DNA of 64,000 bases. Origin: Nitrobacter sp. Nb-311A. Lineage in GTDB: Bacteria > Pseudomonadota > Alphaproteobacteria > Rhizobiales > Xanthobacteraceae. How positions within the stretch are numbered: the stretch's first letter is position 1; every line of letters starts with the position of its first letter. Both the position numbers and the translations under genes were made by a program. The notes below the pieces were generated by a model that saw only the letters and a list, made by a program, of their open reading frames with translations, did not search any database and was not told the origin of the DNA. The stretch lies in NCBI RefSeq assembly GCF_000152905.1, contig NZ_CH672420.1:84070-148069 (forward strand). The letters run 5' to 3'. Positions 42,820-51,252 of the stretch are shown one piece after another.

Positions 42820-43302
42820 CCCGCGTCTGTCGAGCAGGGTGGATAGCAGCCGGCGGGAAGGGTGAGGCGCAGCGCGACGGAAGGTCCTTCGCCGTCTCGG
42901 CCTATTTCGCTGCGGCCAAAAGGCTGGCGCGCCTAACGTATCTGCATCTAGCACGACCGTCGCGGTTCGTGGTAATTTTGGTTGAAGGGGAGCGCGAGAG
43001 CCATCGGCAAGGCGCGCACCGTCATTAGTCGAACCTCCGCGCTGTCCTCGTTTCGCCTTTGTCGATAACAAGGCGATGGCCTTCTCGAAGGATATGGAAG
43101 GAATGGACGCGTCCCCGAACCTAGTCGAAACGGCGACGCCTGCTGAGCGGCACAACATGGTGCTAGCGCGCGGCCGGAGCAGGGAGACGCTTCGCGGGCT
43201 GAACGAAGGCCGAGGCCTGGCGATGGGCCGTCGCCGCCTCTGACGGCGACGGCCGGCGGGTGAAGGGACTGACTGCCAAGCCAAAACCTGGTGGAGCGTG
43301 CA
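42820..43302. other. Intergenic region without a supported gene
   Basis: About 480 bases before the globin gene. Open frames of 55-300 codons exist on both strands, but their composition is typical of GC-rich non-coding frames and no domain was recognised. This may be decayed DNA. Confidence 0.35.
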
Positions 43303-43743
43303 ATGTCCCCTGAACAGAAAGCACTCGTGAGAGAAACGTGGCAGAAAGTTGAGCCAATAGCAGACGAGGCGGCGCGTCTGTTCTACGATCGTCTTTTTGA
43401 GATCGACGTAACAGCGCGGCAGCTTTTCAAGACAACCGACCTGACGGAGCAGCGCCGGAAGCTTTTTCAAACTCTTACAATGGTCGTAGGGGGGCTCGAT
43501 TATCTCGAGGTGCTTGTTCCGACCATTGAAGATCTGGGCCGCCGCCATGCACAATTCGGAGTCACGGACGCTCATTACGAAACGGTCGGTGCGGCCCTGC
43601 TGTGGACGCTGGAGCAAGGGCTCGGATCGGAGTGGACGCCGGAGGTGAAAGGTGCATGGTCTAGCGCTTATACTCTGCTGGCCGATATCATGCGCGCAGC
43701 CGCTGCTCGATCCGCTGCCTCAACGGTGACAGCAAACACGTAA
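43303..43743 (+). CDS. Single-domain bacterial hemoglobin
   Basis: A 146-residue globin of the flavohemoglobin/Vitreoscilla type without a reductase domain. It starts MSPEQKALVRETWQKVEPIA and shows AARLFYDRLFEID, and the proximal His in LGRRHAQFGVTDAHYETVG near residue 85. Such proteins bind oxygen or NO and protect respiration; this is family knowledge. ATG 43303 gives the globin start. It is the last chromosomal gene before the tRNA-Lys island. Confidence 0.92.
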   Translation: MSPEQKALVRETWQKVEPIADEAARLFYDRLFEIDVTARQLFKTTDLTEQRRKLFQTLTMVVGGLDYLEVLVPTIEDLGRRHAQFGVTDAHYETVGAALLWTLEQGLGSEWTPEVKGAWSSAYTLLADIMRAAAARSAASTVTANT

Positions 43744-43811
43744 TCGACATCGGCAAACGACCTGGAACAGAGAACCTTGCAGACTCATCGACAGTCCGTT
43801 CGGCACGAGAC

Positions 43812-43882
43812 TGTCACCCATGTCTTAGGTGCAAGCTGTTACCCATGTCTCCGGGTCGTACACATGTCTCGGGGGCGTACAC
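43812..43882. repeat. Tandem ACCCATGTCT repeats, possible insertion-sequence end
   Basis: TGTCACCCATGTCTTAGGT (43812-43830) and TGTTACCCATGTCTCCGGG (43837-43855) are direct repeats matching at 15 of 19 positions, followed by a related CACATGTCTCGGGGGCGTAC. The TGTTACC-ATGT-TCCGG pattern recalls IS481-type ends. No transposase is present, so it would be a relic only. Identity is inferred from memory. Confidence 0.4.
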
Positions 43883-43891
43883 TTAATTTTA

Positions 43892-43937
43892 TGGTGAGCG
43901 CGGAGGGACTCGAACCCTCGACCCCATGATTAAAAGT
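43892..43937. repeat. Left attachment-site repeat (displaced tRNA-Lys 3' part)
   Basis: Forty-six bases identical to 58734-58779, covering the CCA end, acceptor, T arm and anticodon loop of tRNA-Lys as read on the minus strand. The identity stops where the left copy has T and the tRNA has C. It cannot fold as a tRNA and is the displaced chromosomal 3' half left by integration. Confidence 0.9.
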
Positions 43938-44052
43938 TATAAAGTCCAACCATTCAAAGCGTTTCGTTCCCTTTCATAAGAGAAGGTCGGCTACCGTAAC
44001 AGGCTGCATCAGTTGCATATTATCGCGTTTATGCTATTTAGTGAAATTCATT

Positions 44053-44097
44053 GGGGCCACATGCTATTTCAGGCCCTTGTGGCCCCATAGTGGCCCG
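44053..44097. promoter_or_regulatory. GGGGCCAC/GTGGCCCC motifs near the left end
   Basis: One GGGGCCAC (44053-44060) and two inverted copies, GTGGCCCC (44079-44086) and GTGGCCCG (44090-44097), spaced eleven bases apart lie just before the integrase start. The same motif pairs recur at 52378-52396 and 58655-58674. They are candidates for integrase arm-type sites or an operator of the integrase gene. Confidence 0.5.
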
Positions 44098-44110
44098 AGG
44101 AATTTCACGG

Positions 44111-45385
44111 ATGCCAGCGAAGAAGCACAGAAGGGAACTGACCGTCACAATGGTCAGTAAACTGAAGCCACCTACCACCGAGGGAGGGCGCCTTTGGGTT
44201 GCGGATTCGCTTGTGCCTGGTTTCGGCGTTCGCGTGACCAACAAGGGATCGAAAACCTACGTGCTCCGAACACGCTATCCAGGCGAAGCAAGTGCCAGTC
44301 GCCGAGAAATCGGGAAGGTTGGAGAGATCGAACTCACAGACGCGAGAGACAAGGCTCGGGGCTGGCTTAAGCTGATTTCTGAGGGAAAAAATCCTACCCA
44401 CGTAGAGGCAAAGAAACGCAACGTTCAGATTGAGCGAGACGCCGCGACCGTGAATGCTCTCCTCAACGCTTTCGTGAAGCGCCACGTCAGCAAGCTCCGC
44501 AGCGAGGATCAGATCACAGCGGCGCTAGATCGATATGTCCGACCGCGCATCGGGGATACTTCGATCTACGATTTGAAGCGCCGGCAGATTGTGGAACTGC
44601 TGGATGCTGTAGAGGACAAGGCCGGACCGGTGATGGCGGATCGCGTGCTGGCCCATGTCCGCAAGGCGTTCAATTGGCAGGCCGCGCGGGATGACGATTT
44701 CCTTTCACCAATCGTCCGGGGCATGGCCCGGACCAAGCCCAAGGAACGAGCCCGGCAACGTGTCCTGACGGACGATGAAATCCGGGACATTTGGCAGGCG
44801 CTGGAAACGGCCGACGTGCCGTCCTGTTATCCGCGTTATGTCAAGATGCTGCTACTGACAATGACCCGGCGCAACGAATCCGCCGATATGAACGCCGCTG
44901 AAGTCGAGGGCGATCTTTGGACAATTCCAGGCAAGCGCTACAAGAATAAGCTGGATCATGTCATTCCGCTGTCGCCGGATGCGAAAGCCCTGATCGGCGA
45001 GAAGCCGAAAAGGTTCAAGGGCAATGACTGGTTCGTGTTCTCGACCACGGACGGCAAACGGCCATTTAGTGGATTCAGCAAGGCCAAGGTTAGCCTTGAT
45101 CTCGAAATCGCCAAGCGGCGCAAGGCAGAGGGCAGGGCGAGGATGCCGCATTGGACGCTACACGACCTGCGTCGCACCGCTCGGACTTTAATGAGCCGCG
45201 CCAAGGTGCCAGAGGATCATGCCGAGCGTGCCATGGGGCATGTCATTGCCGGCGTGCGTGGCACCTATGATCGATATTCGTTCCTCGACGAAAAGCGAGA
45301 AGCATTTCAGAAACTGGCGGACCTTGTCGCGATAATCCTCAAGCCTCGGGCGGGGAATGTGATCAACATTGCAAGCGCCAAATGA
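44111..45385 (+). CDS. int: Tyrosine-type site-specific integrase
   Basis: Recombinase that should insert and excise this element at tRNA-Lys. The 424-residue protein has an N-terminal DUF4102-type arm domain (about 15-100, LWVADSLVPGFGVRVTNKGS), a core-binding domain (about 120-210) and a catalytic domain with the Arg in LLTMTRRNESADM, HDLRRTARTLMSRAKVPEDH, and the late GHVIAGVRGTYDRY with His and the Tyr nucleophile. All catalytic residues are present. ATG 44111 fits this family; a longer GTG-type start would overlap the repeat motifs. It overlaps the next gene by four bases. Confidence 0.95.
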   Translation: MPAKKHRRELTVTMVSKLKPPTTEGGRLWVADSLVPGFGVRVTNKGSKTYVLRTRYPGEASASRREIGKVGEIELTDARDKARGWLKLISEGKNPTHVEAKKRNVQIERDAATVNALLNAFVKRHVSKLRSEDQITAALDRYVRPRIGDTSIYDLKRRQIVELLDAVEDKAGPVMADRVLAHVRKAFNWQAARDDDFLSPIVRGMARTKPKERARQRVLTDDEIRDIWQALETADVPSCYPRYVKMLLLTMTRRNESADMNAAEVEGDLWTIPGKRYKNKLDHVIPLSPDAKALIGEKPKRFKGNDWFVFSTTDGKRPFSGFSKAKVSLDLEIAKRRKAEGRARMPHWTLHDLRRTARTLMSRAKVPEDHAERAMGHVIAGVRGTYDRYSFLDEKREAFQKLADLVAIILKPRAGNVINIASAK

Positions 45386-45837
45386 TGACGAAGAAAATCA
45401 CAGACACCCTAGCGCATTTGCGTGCAAAGATCGAAAACGTCAGAGTTACGGATGAGGTAGCGAATGACCCCGTCGCGCTCAAGGCGTTGGCCGAATTAGA
45501 GGGGCGTATATCCGCGGTTGAAATGACGAGCGCTCAATTAGATCAAAGCCCGAGTTGGGAGAAGTACGAAGTAGCTCGCCAATCGCTTCACGAACTCTAT
45601 GTCGCTGCGGGTCAGATTATCGAAGTTGGCGCGACTGCCGCGACCCGACGGGGCGGCTATAAAGGTGCGGCGACGACGAACATCAACCGCGCGATGTCAA
45701 GCGACACCCGAAGATCCATTAAGGCTGATTTTGATCGTTTGCGGGCATCCGGCATGGCGAAGGAAATCGCCTATATGAAACTCGCGCGCCACTACAAATT
45801 AAGCGACCGGACTATTAGGCGCGCGATCAAGCCGTAA
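45382..45837 (+). CDS. Island protein with C-terminal helix-turn-helix-like segment
   Basis: A 151-residue unrecognised protein coupled to the integrase by an ATGA overlap. Residues 5-80 look helical (IENVRVTDEVANDPVALKAL), and the last 30 (ASGMAKEIAYMKLARHYKLS then DRTIRRAIKP) resemble a helix-turn-helix, suggesting DNA binding. It could be a recombination directionality or regulatory factor; this is inference from position. Confidence 0.65.
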   Translation: MMTKKITDTLAHLRAKIENVRVTDEVANDPVALKALAELEGRISAVEMTSAQLDQSPSWEKYEVARQSLHELYVAAGQIIEVGATAATRRGGYKGAATTNINRAMSSDTRRSIKADFDRLRASGMAKEIAYMKLARHYKLSDRTIRRAIKP

Positions 45838-45852
45838 CGAGTCAACTGCAGC

Positions 45853-45883
45853 AAATCTGACAGCGGCTCACGTAGTCAGATTT
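45853..45883. promoter_or_regulatory. Inverted repeat upstream of alpA-like gene
   Basis: Perfect 9-bp arms AAATCTGAC (45853-45861) and GTCAGATTT (45875-45883) with a 13-nt loop, between the preceding stop and the alpA-like start (45925). It could be a weak terminator or the operator of the AlpA-like regulator. Confidence 0.5.
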
Positions 45884-45924
45884 CCAGTAGCAGTATGTGC
45901 TTCTGAATTTCACAGGAGCACCGC

Positions 45925-46137
45925 ATGTCGCAAAAGCTCATCGACTACGCTGACCTTTCCGAAAAAGGCATCAACGCCTCTATGGTGACCCTCTGGCGTT
46001 GGGAGAAGGCGGGAAAGTTTCCGCGGCGGGTCCGCGTTTCACATCTGAAAGTTGCTTGGGTCGAAGACGAGGTCGACCGGCACATTGCCGCGCGTATTGC
46101 TGCACGTCCCGCGCGGGTAGCGGAGTGCGCCGCGTGA
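45925..46137 (+). CDS. AlpA-like DNA-binding regulator/excisionase
   Basis: A 70-residue winged-helix protein: LSEKGINASMVTLWRWEKAG then KFPRRVRVSHLKVAWVEDEV matches AlpA/Xis-type proteins, in which the TLWRW segment is the recognition helix. Such proteins act as excisionase or activators of integrase genes in satellites and prophages. The GTG start of the next gene overlaps its stop. Confidence 0.8.
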   Translation: MSQKLIDYADLSEKGINASMVTLWRWEKAGKFPRRVRVSHLKVAWVEDEVDRHIAARIAARPARVAECAA

Positions 46138-46358
46138 GCTGCAGTGTCAAATACCGTGGCACTGTTGTGCATTGGAATGCCGAAAGAGGCTTCGGTTTCG
46201 TTCAGCGTGACACCGATCAACGCGAAATATTCGTGCACATCAGCGAGGTCGACGAAGCCTACGAAAGTCTCGTGCTTGGTCAGCGCATTGAGTTTGAGAT
46301 CGCTGAGAGCGAACGGAAACCGGGTCACCCCAAATGCGTCAACGTTGACGTCGTCTAG
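46134..46358 (+). CDS. Cold-shock-domain protein
   Basis: A 74-residue CSD protein with the nucleic-acid-binding motifs NAERGFGFVQRD (RNP1) and IFVHISEVD (RNP2), followed by LGQRIEFEIAESERKPGHPK. It should bind single-stranded RNA or DNA. The start is GTG 46134, which overlaps the TGA of the AlpA-like gene (GTGA), so translation is probably coupled. It is unusual as a small CSD gene inside a phage-type element. Confidence 0.85.
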   Translation: MSCSVKYRGTVVHWNAERGFGFVQRDTDQREIFVHISEVDEAYESLVLGQRIEFEIAESERKPGHPKCVNVDVV

Positions 46359-46376
46359 AGAAGAAGGATTCGTAAA

Positions 46377-47132
46377 TTGGCTATTCCAACTATCTACGAG
46401 CAACTCGGTTCGCGTTTCAAAAGCGAATGGCTCAATAAGCCGACATTGCTTCGGCATTATGAGCATATCGATGCGATCAAGGCCGCTATCACTGCCACAA
46501 GCAATCAGCGGACGCAGCTTTCGGATTCAGGCGTGCATAGCCCCAAGGGTATCGCCGAGCAGATTCGGGTAAAAGCCGCTAAGGATCTGGTACCAATTCT
46601 TAAGCGGGCTGCCGAGCATACAGACCGCACTAAAAGTGCCATTGATCAGCGCCGAAAAAATCTAACGACGCCAAAGATTGATCCGATTGATTCGGTTGCG
46701 GAAATGCAACGCGCAGAAATCCGCGCCAATCTGAAATCTCTGTCAGCCGGTGATCGCATTGCCGCCGCTACGAAGGATCCGAGAGTCGCCGATGCATATC
46801 TGAGTGCGCCCGCGTTCTTGAGTGGCAGCAACGAGACAGAACGTGCGCAGATCGACGACCGGGTAGCGAAGCAGTTTCATGGCGACGCGTTGCAGGAAAT
46901 CGACGCCGAGCGCGGAGCCATCGCTGTTCTTGATGCGGTGATTGGTGTCGGACTGACGGACTTGCGGAAGGTTACGGATTTCGAGAATAGCCCGCAGCAA
47001 TTCGATGAATGGATGCATTCGGTCTCTGTGCCGAGCCGAACTTTCTCGGCAAATGAACCCGGCATTTTGCGGCCGTCAGATATCGGTCCGCGAACGGCAG
47101 CTAGCTATGAAAGGACAATTCATGACCACTAA
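46377..47132 (+). CDS. Phage-type protein of unknown function
   Basis: A 251-residue, largely helical protein with a TTG start (46377) preceded by AGAAGGATT. A stretch near residues 120-150 (RIAAATKDPRVADAYLSAPA then FLSGSNETE) recalls a protein type I have seen in rhizobial prophages, but no function is known. It lies between the regulatory genes and the tail-fibre-like gene, so a structural or accessory phage role is possible. Confidence 0.6.
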   Translation: MAIPTIYEQLGSRFKSEWLNKPTLLRHYEHIDAIKAAITATSNQRTQLSDSGVHSPKGIAEQIRVKAAKDLVPILKRAAEHTDRTKSAIDQRRKNLTTPKIDPIDSVAEMQRAEIRANLKSLSAGDRIAAATKDPRVADAYLSAPAFLSGSNETERAQIDDRVAKQFHGDALQEIDAERGAIAVLDAVIGVGLTDLRKVTDFENSPQQFDEWMHSVSVPSRTFSANEPGILRPSDIGPRTAASYERTIHDH

Positions 47133-47427
47133 ATCTGACATGCTCACCTCACGCGCCACAGCTGGCACGAGGTACGCGGCCGCTATCACTGAGCTGCGTG
47201 CCGCATACGTGGACTTGGCTGCGCTCGACGGCGCGCTTAGGAACAAGAACTTCGGCGTGGGCGACACTGCCGCGGGCATCGGCGCCTCGGATGGTTTCAA
47301 CGGTCGGCTGCCTGAAATTCCTCTCTCCTTGCGGCATGGCACATACGCCTCGGACCCGCTCGGCGCGATCGACAACGATGTGGACGCGCAAACGCTGACG
47401 TATTTGGCAGCACTACAGGCGGGATGA
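47122..47427 (+). CDS. Small island protein, unrecognised
   Basis: A 101-residue protein starting at ATG 47122, eleven bases before the preceding gene ends. It reads MTTKSDMLTSRATAGTRYAA, followed by a helical region and a Gly/Asp/Leu-rich end (GAIDNDVDAQTLTYLAALQA). No family was recognised. It belongs to a run of tightly packed genes ending in the tail-fibre-like gene. Confidence 0.6.
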   Translation: MTTKSDMLTSRATAGTRYAAAITELRAAYVDLAALDGALRNKNFGVGDTAAGIGASDGFNGRLPEIPLSLRHGTYASDPLGAIDNDVDAQTLTYLAALQAG

Positions 47428-47433
47428 AGCTGC

Positions 47434-47562
47434 ATGTCAGAGGATCGCATGACCGAAGAAACCAGAAAGCATGAAGACAAGCCGAAGCCAACGCCGCAGC
47501 CAGAGCCTGCCGATCCGTTCGGCTCCTTTGGTCCGGGCTTCATACCAGGTGAGGGAATCTAA
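47434..47562 (+). CDS. Pro-rich 42-residue peptide gene
   Basis: ATG 47434 opens a 42-codon frame, MSEDRMTEETRKHEDKPKPT..., ending PFGSFGPGFIPGEGI. Its charged start and Pro/Gly-rich end look like a real disordered phage peptide rather than chance, and it fits exactly between its neighbours (gaps of six and three bases). No function is known. Confidence 0.5.
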   Translation: MSEDRMTEETRKHEDKPKPTPQPEPADPFGSFGPGFIPGEGI

Positions 47563-47565
47563 ACA

Positions 47566-48933
47566 GTGTTCAAATTATTCGATCGCGTGAAGGTCAACAT
47601 TGCAACGACCGGGACTGGTGACGTAACGTTCGGCTCGGCATCGTCCAACGCGTTCGTGACTCCAACGGAGGCGGGGGCCGGAGACGGCGATACAGTCCGC
47701 TACCTTATCGTGGATGGCACCGACTTTGAGGTTGGTATCGGCACGATTAAGAGCAGCGTTGCCGAGATGGAACGCACGACGGTCAAAGAGTCCAAGATTG
47801 GTGGCACCGTAGGGACAACCAAACTCACCCTGAGCGGAACGGCAGTTCTGTCGCTTTCTGCCTCAGCCGCCGATATCCTTGTCCCGGTGAACAACCTGTC
47901 CGACTTGGACGACGCCGACACCGCCCTGGATAATCTTGGTGGCACCACGGTCGGCAAGGCGCTGTTTACGACGACGGATGCGGCGGCGGCACTAAATGCG
48001 ATCGGAGGCATAAATTCCGATTTCATCGCTGTAAACCTCGTCGTTAATCCTGAGTTTCAGATTGACCAGTTCGGTGATGGTGTCGGCATATCGACCGCTG
48101 ACAATGGATATTTTGCCGACGTATATCGTTACATCGGAGAGGCGATCGCTACTACATATGCACTTCTGCCAGGTGGCGGCGTTCGTTTTATCGGCACAAC
48201 CGACAAAGGCGGCGTGTTTCAGGTCGTCGAGTCCATCAAATCAGTGCGGCTTCGCGACCAGGACGCAACATTGTCGGCCACACTGTCCGTCACAAATGCA
48301 CGGATCGGCAACGTCAAAATGGCGATTGTGGAGTGGACCGGCACGGCCGACGCGACCACCAGTGACCCTGTTTCGTCATGGGGCGCAGACGGAACGACAC
48401 CGACGCTCAATGCAAATTGGTCGTTCGTAAACACTCCCGCCAACCTCAACGTCACGACTACGCCGACTCGATATTCAGTGACCGGCACGGTCGGATCGTC
48501 CATCAACAATCTGGCATTGCTGATCTGGAATGACGATAAATCGTATACCGCGGGCGATGGGTTCAATGTCACTGACATTGATCTTCACGCCGGACAGGAG
48601 CGATCTTACCGGCCTATCGACATCGCGGCCGATATGAACAAGGTGCTCAGGTATTCCGAACCACTCTATTCTGTCGTGGCCTCTTGCTACAACACAACGT
48701 TAGGACTCGTAGCAGCGACTTGGCAAGCAAAGCGAACCACGCCATCGCTTGCGTTAGTTACCGCTGGCGCTTTGATTGGCAACGGCACCAGCAGCACGGT
48801 GACCAGCATAGCCAATCCGGTAGGCATGGGACCAACGGGCGGCAGTTGGGACATGAATGTTGCTTCCGGCCTAACCGCCGGTCATGCACGCACCTGGCGC
48901 AACGGCGTCATCGCGGTGACTTCGAGGCTATGA
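47566..48933 (+). CDS. Tail-fibre-like phage protein
   Basis: A 455-residue protein starting at GTG 47566 (GAGGGA upstream). The N-terminus (VKVNIATTGTGDVTFGSASS, VRYLIVDGTDFEVGIGTI) is a fold common at the start of phage tail-fibre and receptor-binding proteins. The rest is Thr/Ser/Gly/Ala/Asn-rich and beta-like with a low-complexity LDDADTALDNLGG region. It may bind a host surface. It is the only virion-like gene recognised besides the terminase. Confidence 0.65.
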   Translation: MFKLFDRVKVNIATTGTGDVTFGSASSNAFVTPTEAGAGDGDTVRYLIVDGTDFEVGIGTIKSSVAEMERTTVKESKIGGTVGTTKLTLSGTAVLSLSASAADILVPVNNLSDLDDADTALDNLGGTTVGKALFTTTDAAAALNAIGGINSDFIAVNLVVNPEFQIDQFGDGVGISTADNGYFADVYRYIGEAIATTYALLPGGGVRFIGTTDKGGVFQVVESIKSVRLRDQDATLSATLSVTNARIGNVKMAIVEWTGTADATTSDPVSSWGADGTTPTLNANWSFVNTPANLNVTTTPTRYSVTGTVGSSINNLALLIWNDDKSYTAGDGFNVTDIDLHAGQERSYRPIDIAADMNKVLRYSEPLYSVVASCYNTTLGLVAATWQAKRTTPSLALVTAGALIGNGTSSTVTSIANPVGMGPTGGSWDMNVASGLTAGHARTWRNGVIAVTSRL

Positions 48934-49067
48934 CCAACAAAGGCACCAAGCCGCATCTACGCACCGACGCCGCGGCGATGAAGCGCGCGCCGACTGTCCC
49001 GAAATGGCTTCCCCATCTCCTAGAGCGGCGCATTATTCAAGTGATGGAACGACTAGTGCCAGACTGA
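48930..49067 (+). CDS. Small basic island peptide
   Basis: A 45-residue peptide whose ATG overlaps the TGA of the tail-fibre-like gene (ATGA). It is basic and ends in an amphipathic stretch, PKWLPHLLERRIIQVMERLV. The coupling supports that it is translated. Function not recognised. Confidence 0.5.
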   Translation: MTNKGTKPHLRTDAAAMKRAPTVPKWLPHLLERRIIQVMERLVPD

Positions 49068-49199
49068 AACGAAAACCGCCCGGATCGTTGGTGCGACCCG
49101 AGCGGCGATACTGAATTCTTGGCAGGGTTCTTTGTATCACGTTCGCGGCTTTTTGCAAGAGCTTTTCGATTCGGGCTTCCTTCAACAGAGGCCTGACTA

Positions 49200-51110
49200 A
49201 TGTACTCACTATACCCGCCCAACACCGCCAGTGTGGTTGGCAATTCGCTGATTTTCTGCGACGGCCATTATCCCCTCGCATCATGCGAGATAGATGCGGA
49301 CGGCACCGTCGAGATACTCGCCGACGATTCCGAAGGTGACGTCGGCGAGTACTTCCGGTTGCGTCCAGAGACGCTGCGCATCTTCGACGATGGTCGATGG
49401 GACATCGAGGAAGGCGTCGACCGGATCTTTTTCGACACCGACGAGAACCGGCAATGGATCCTCGAAGACCTTCCGGCAATGCGCGCGGAGGTCGAGCGCC
49501 GCGCCTACCTCCGCGCGGTCGAGCGCTGGGAAAATCTCACAGATCGACTCAAGGACGATGACGATTGGCCGGACTACCCGGTCTACGAGCCGGCGCGCGA
49601 TCTGTGGGACAAGTGGCAAGCCGCGATCGCCGAGCACCGTGCGAACGGCTTTCGCGACTTCGCCAAGCTTGAGGTTTCCTACGAGGCGTATCGCAAAGAG
49701 TGCCCCAAGACGAAGAGAGAAATTGAATTGGAAAAGGCTCGGTCCCTGAAGCTGCAGGAGGAGAAAAAGCCCGTGCCGCCGGAGGGCATGGAATCCGCTA
49801 CGGTGCTCGAACGCTTCTGGTGGCACATGCCTTCCGGCAAAGTGCTCGAAGAGACGTCTAGAAGCTTTTATGCCGCACAGAGCGTCGACAAACACATTGG
49901 GCGACTCAAAAGTCACCACATGGTTCAGCAAGGCGGACCAGGAATGCTGGCGTCAAACTGGCTCGCGCAAACTCGATACGTCGACTGTGTTGCATGGGAT
50001 CCGAACAAAGAACTAATCATCAGGGACCACATTTTTCAGGACGAATGGATTCCGGCGCGAGGCCAAAACACGTTCAACCTTTATTTGCCGCCGAGCATCG
50101 TTCCCGTCGAAGGCGACGTTTCTCGATGGCTGCACCATCTGAAATACATCTATCCCGCCGAATGGGAACATGTGGTCAAGTGGTTCGCTCATCGGGTGCA
50201 AAAGCCGGGCGAGAAGTGCAATCACGCTTGCGTTTTTGTCGGCGAGCCTGGTATCGGCAAGGACATCGTTGTTCAGCCGGTCATCGCTGCGATTGGTGCA
50301 CGAAACTTCAAAAGTGTATCAGCTAAGGAATTCTTCAATTCAGACTTTAACTCATACCTCGAATCCGTGATGCTTCGCATCGACGAGGTGCATGATCTTG
50401 GTGGCGAGTCGAAATATGCTTTCGAAGATCGGACCAAGACGGTGATCGCCGCGCCCCCGGCGCATCACTTTATCAACGCCAAGTACATTCCGCACCACTC
50501 TTGCGTGAACGTGACAGGCGTCATTTTGACCAGCAACCATGTCGATGCGCTCTATATCGACCCGCTGGATCGAAGGCATTTCGTCTGCATATCCGAACGC
50601 AAGCAGAGCGACTTCCAAGCCGGCTACTTCGAGGCGTTCGGTTCGTGGATGGAGAACGGCGGAAATCAGGCCGTCGCATACTACCTACAAAATCTCGACA
50701 TTAGTTCATTCCACCCGAAGGCGAAGCCGCCCGAGACCGATGGCTGGCGTCGCATCGTCGCGGCAGGCATGGCGCCGGAGACCGGCGACCTCGCCGACAT
50801 TGTCGAAGAGCTTAAGAGGCCGACGACCCTAACCATTCAAGATATCAGAGCGAGCCGCCACGGATCGGCGGTGCAAATGATGCTTAGTGACCCGGCGAAC
50901 CGTCGGAAGATCCCGCGTCGGCTTGCTGAATGCGGATACGTGGTTGCCAACAACCGTGACGCAAAAGATGGACGCTGGCGAACGGAGATCGGCCGCATTC
51001 AGATATATGCCCGGAAGGAGCTGAGCGAAGCGGAGCGGATAGCAGCCGCCGCGGCGCGCGCCGCGACGATCAAGGCGCCGGCGGCGCCGCGATCACCGCC
51101 GCCGAGGTGA
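49200..51110 (+). CDS. Primase/helicase-like replication protein
   Basis: A 636-residue protein resembling phage and satellite primase-helicases of the DUF5906 type. The ATPase core has a Walker A in FVGEPGIGKDIVVQP (about 347-354), a Walker-B-like MLRIDEVHDLGGES near 393, and a conserved LTSNHVDALYIDPLDRRHFV. Residues 1-200 are acidic and without a recognised primase motif. A C-terminal basic Ala/Pro tail follows. It is expected to replicate the element after excision. The family assignment is moderate. Confidence 0.75.
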   Translation: MYSLYPPNTASVVGNSLIFCDGHYPLASCEIDADGTVEILADDSEGDVGEYFRLRPETLRIFDDGRWDIEEGVDRIFFDTDENRQWILEDLPAMRAEVERRAYLRAVERWENLTDRLKDDDDWPDYPVYEPARDLWDKWQAAIAEHRANGFRDFAKLEVSYEAYRKECPKTKREIELEKARSLKLQEEKKPVPPEGMESATVLERFWWHMPSGKVLEETSRSFYAAQSVDKHIGRLKSHHMVQQGGPGMLASNWLAQTRYVDCVAWDPNKELIIRDHIFQDEWIPARGQNTFNLYLPPSIVPVEGDVSRWLHHLKYIYPAEWEHVVKWFAHRVQKPGEKCNHACVFVGEPGIGKDIVVQPVIAAIGARNFKSVSAKEFFNSDFNSYLESVMLRIDEVHDLGGESKYAFEDRTKTVIAAPPAHHFINAKYIPHHSCVNVTGVILTSNHVDALYIDPLDRRHFVCISERKQSDFQAGYFEAFGSWMENGGNQAVAYYLQNLDISSFHPKAKPPETDGWRRIVAAGMAPETGDLADIVEELKRPTTLTIQDIRASRHGSAVQMMLSDPANRRKIPRRLAECGYVVANNRDAKDGRWRTEIGRIQIYARKELSEAERIAAAAARAATIKAPAAPRSPPPR

Positions 51111-51252
51111 GGCGCCGCCTGATGCCACCTCTTAGAAAGTGCTGGGGTGTCGGACCCGGTGAGGTAACAGGTGTTCTTCGGCCCCAGAGTCACCATAAGT
51201 CTTTAGGACGGATTTGCGAACGTGATGAAAGTGTTCACCTCTGAATCCTTTT

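Noticed and set aside
43076-43243. 55-codon plus-strand frame before the globin gene
   Set aside because: No ribosome binding site, no recognised motif, and the composition fits random GC-rich DNA.
42715-43617. 300-codon minus-strand frame overlapping the globin gene
   Set aside because: Low-complexity Arg/Pro-rich composition and complete overlap with the globin.
43812-43882. CRISPR-like array from the repeated ACCCATGTCT
   Set aside because: Only two to three imperfect repeats with spacing of a few bases; no array structure and no cas genes in the window.
43892-43965. A second tRNA-Lys gene at the left end
   Set aside because: Only the 3' 46 bases match; the 5' acceptor and D arm are absent, so it is an attachment-site remnant.
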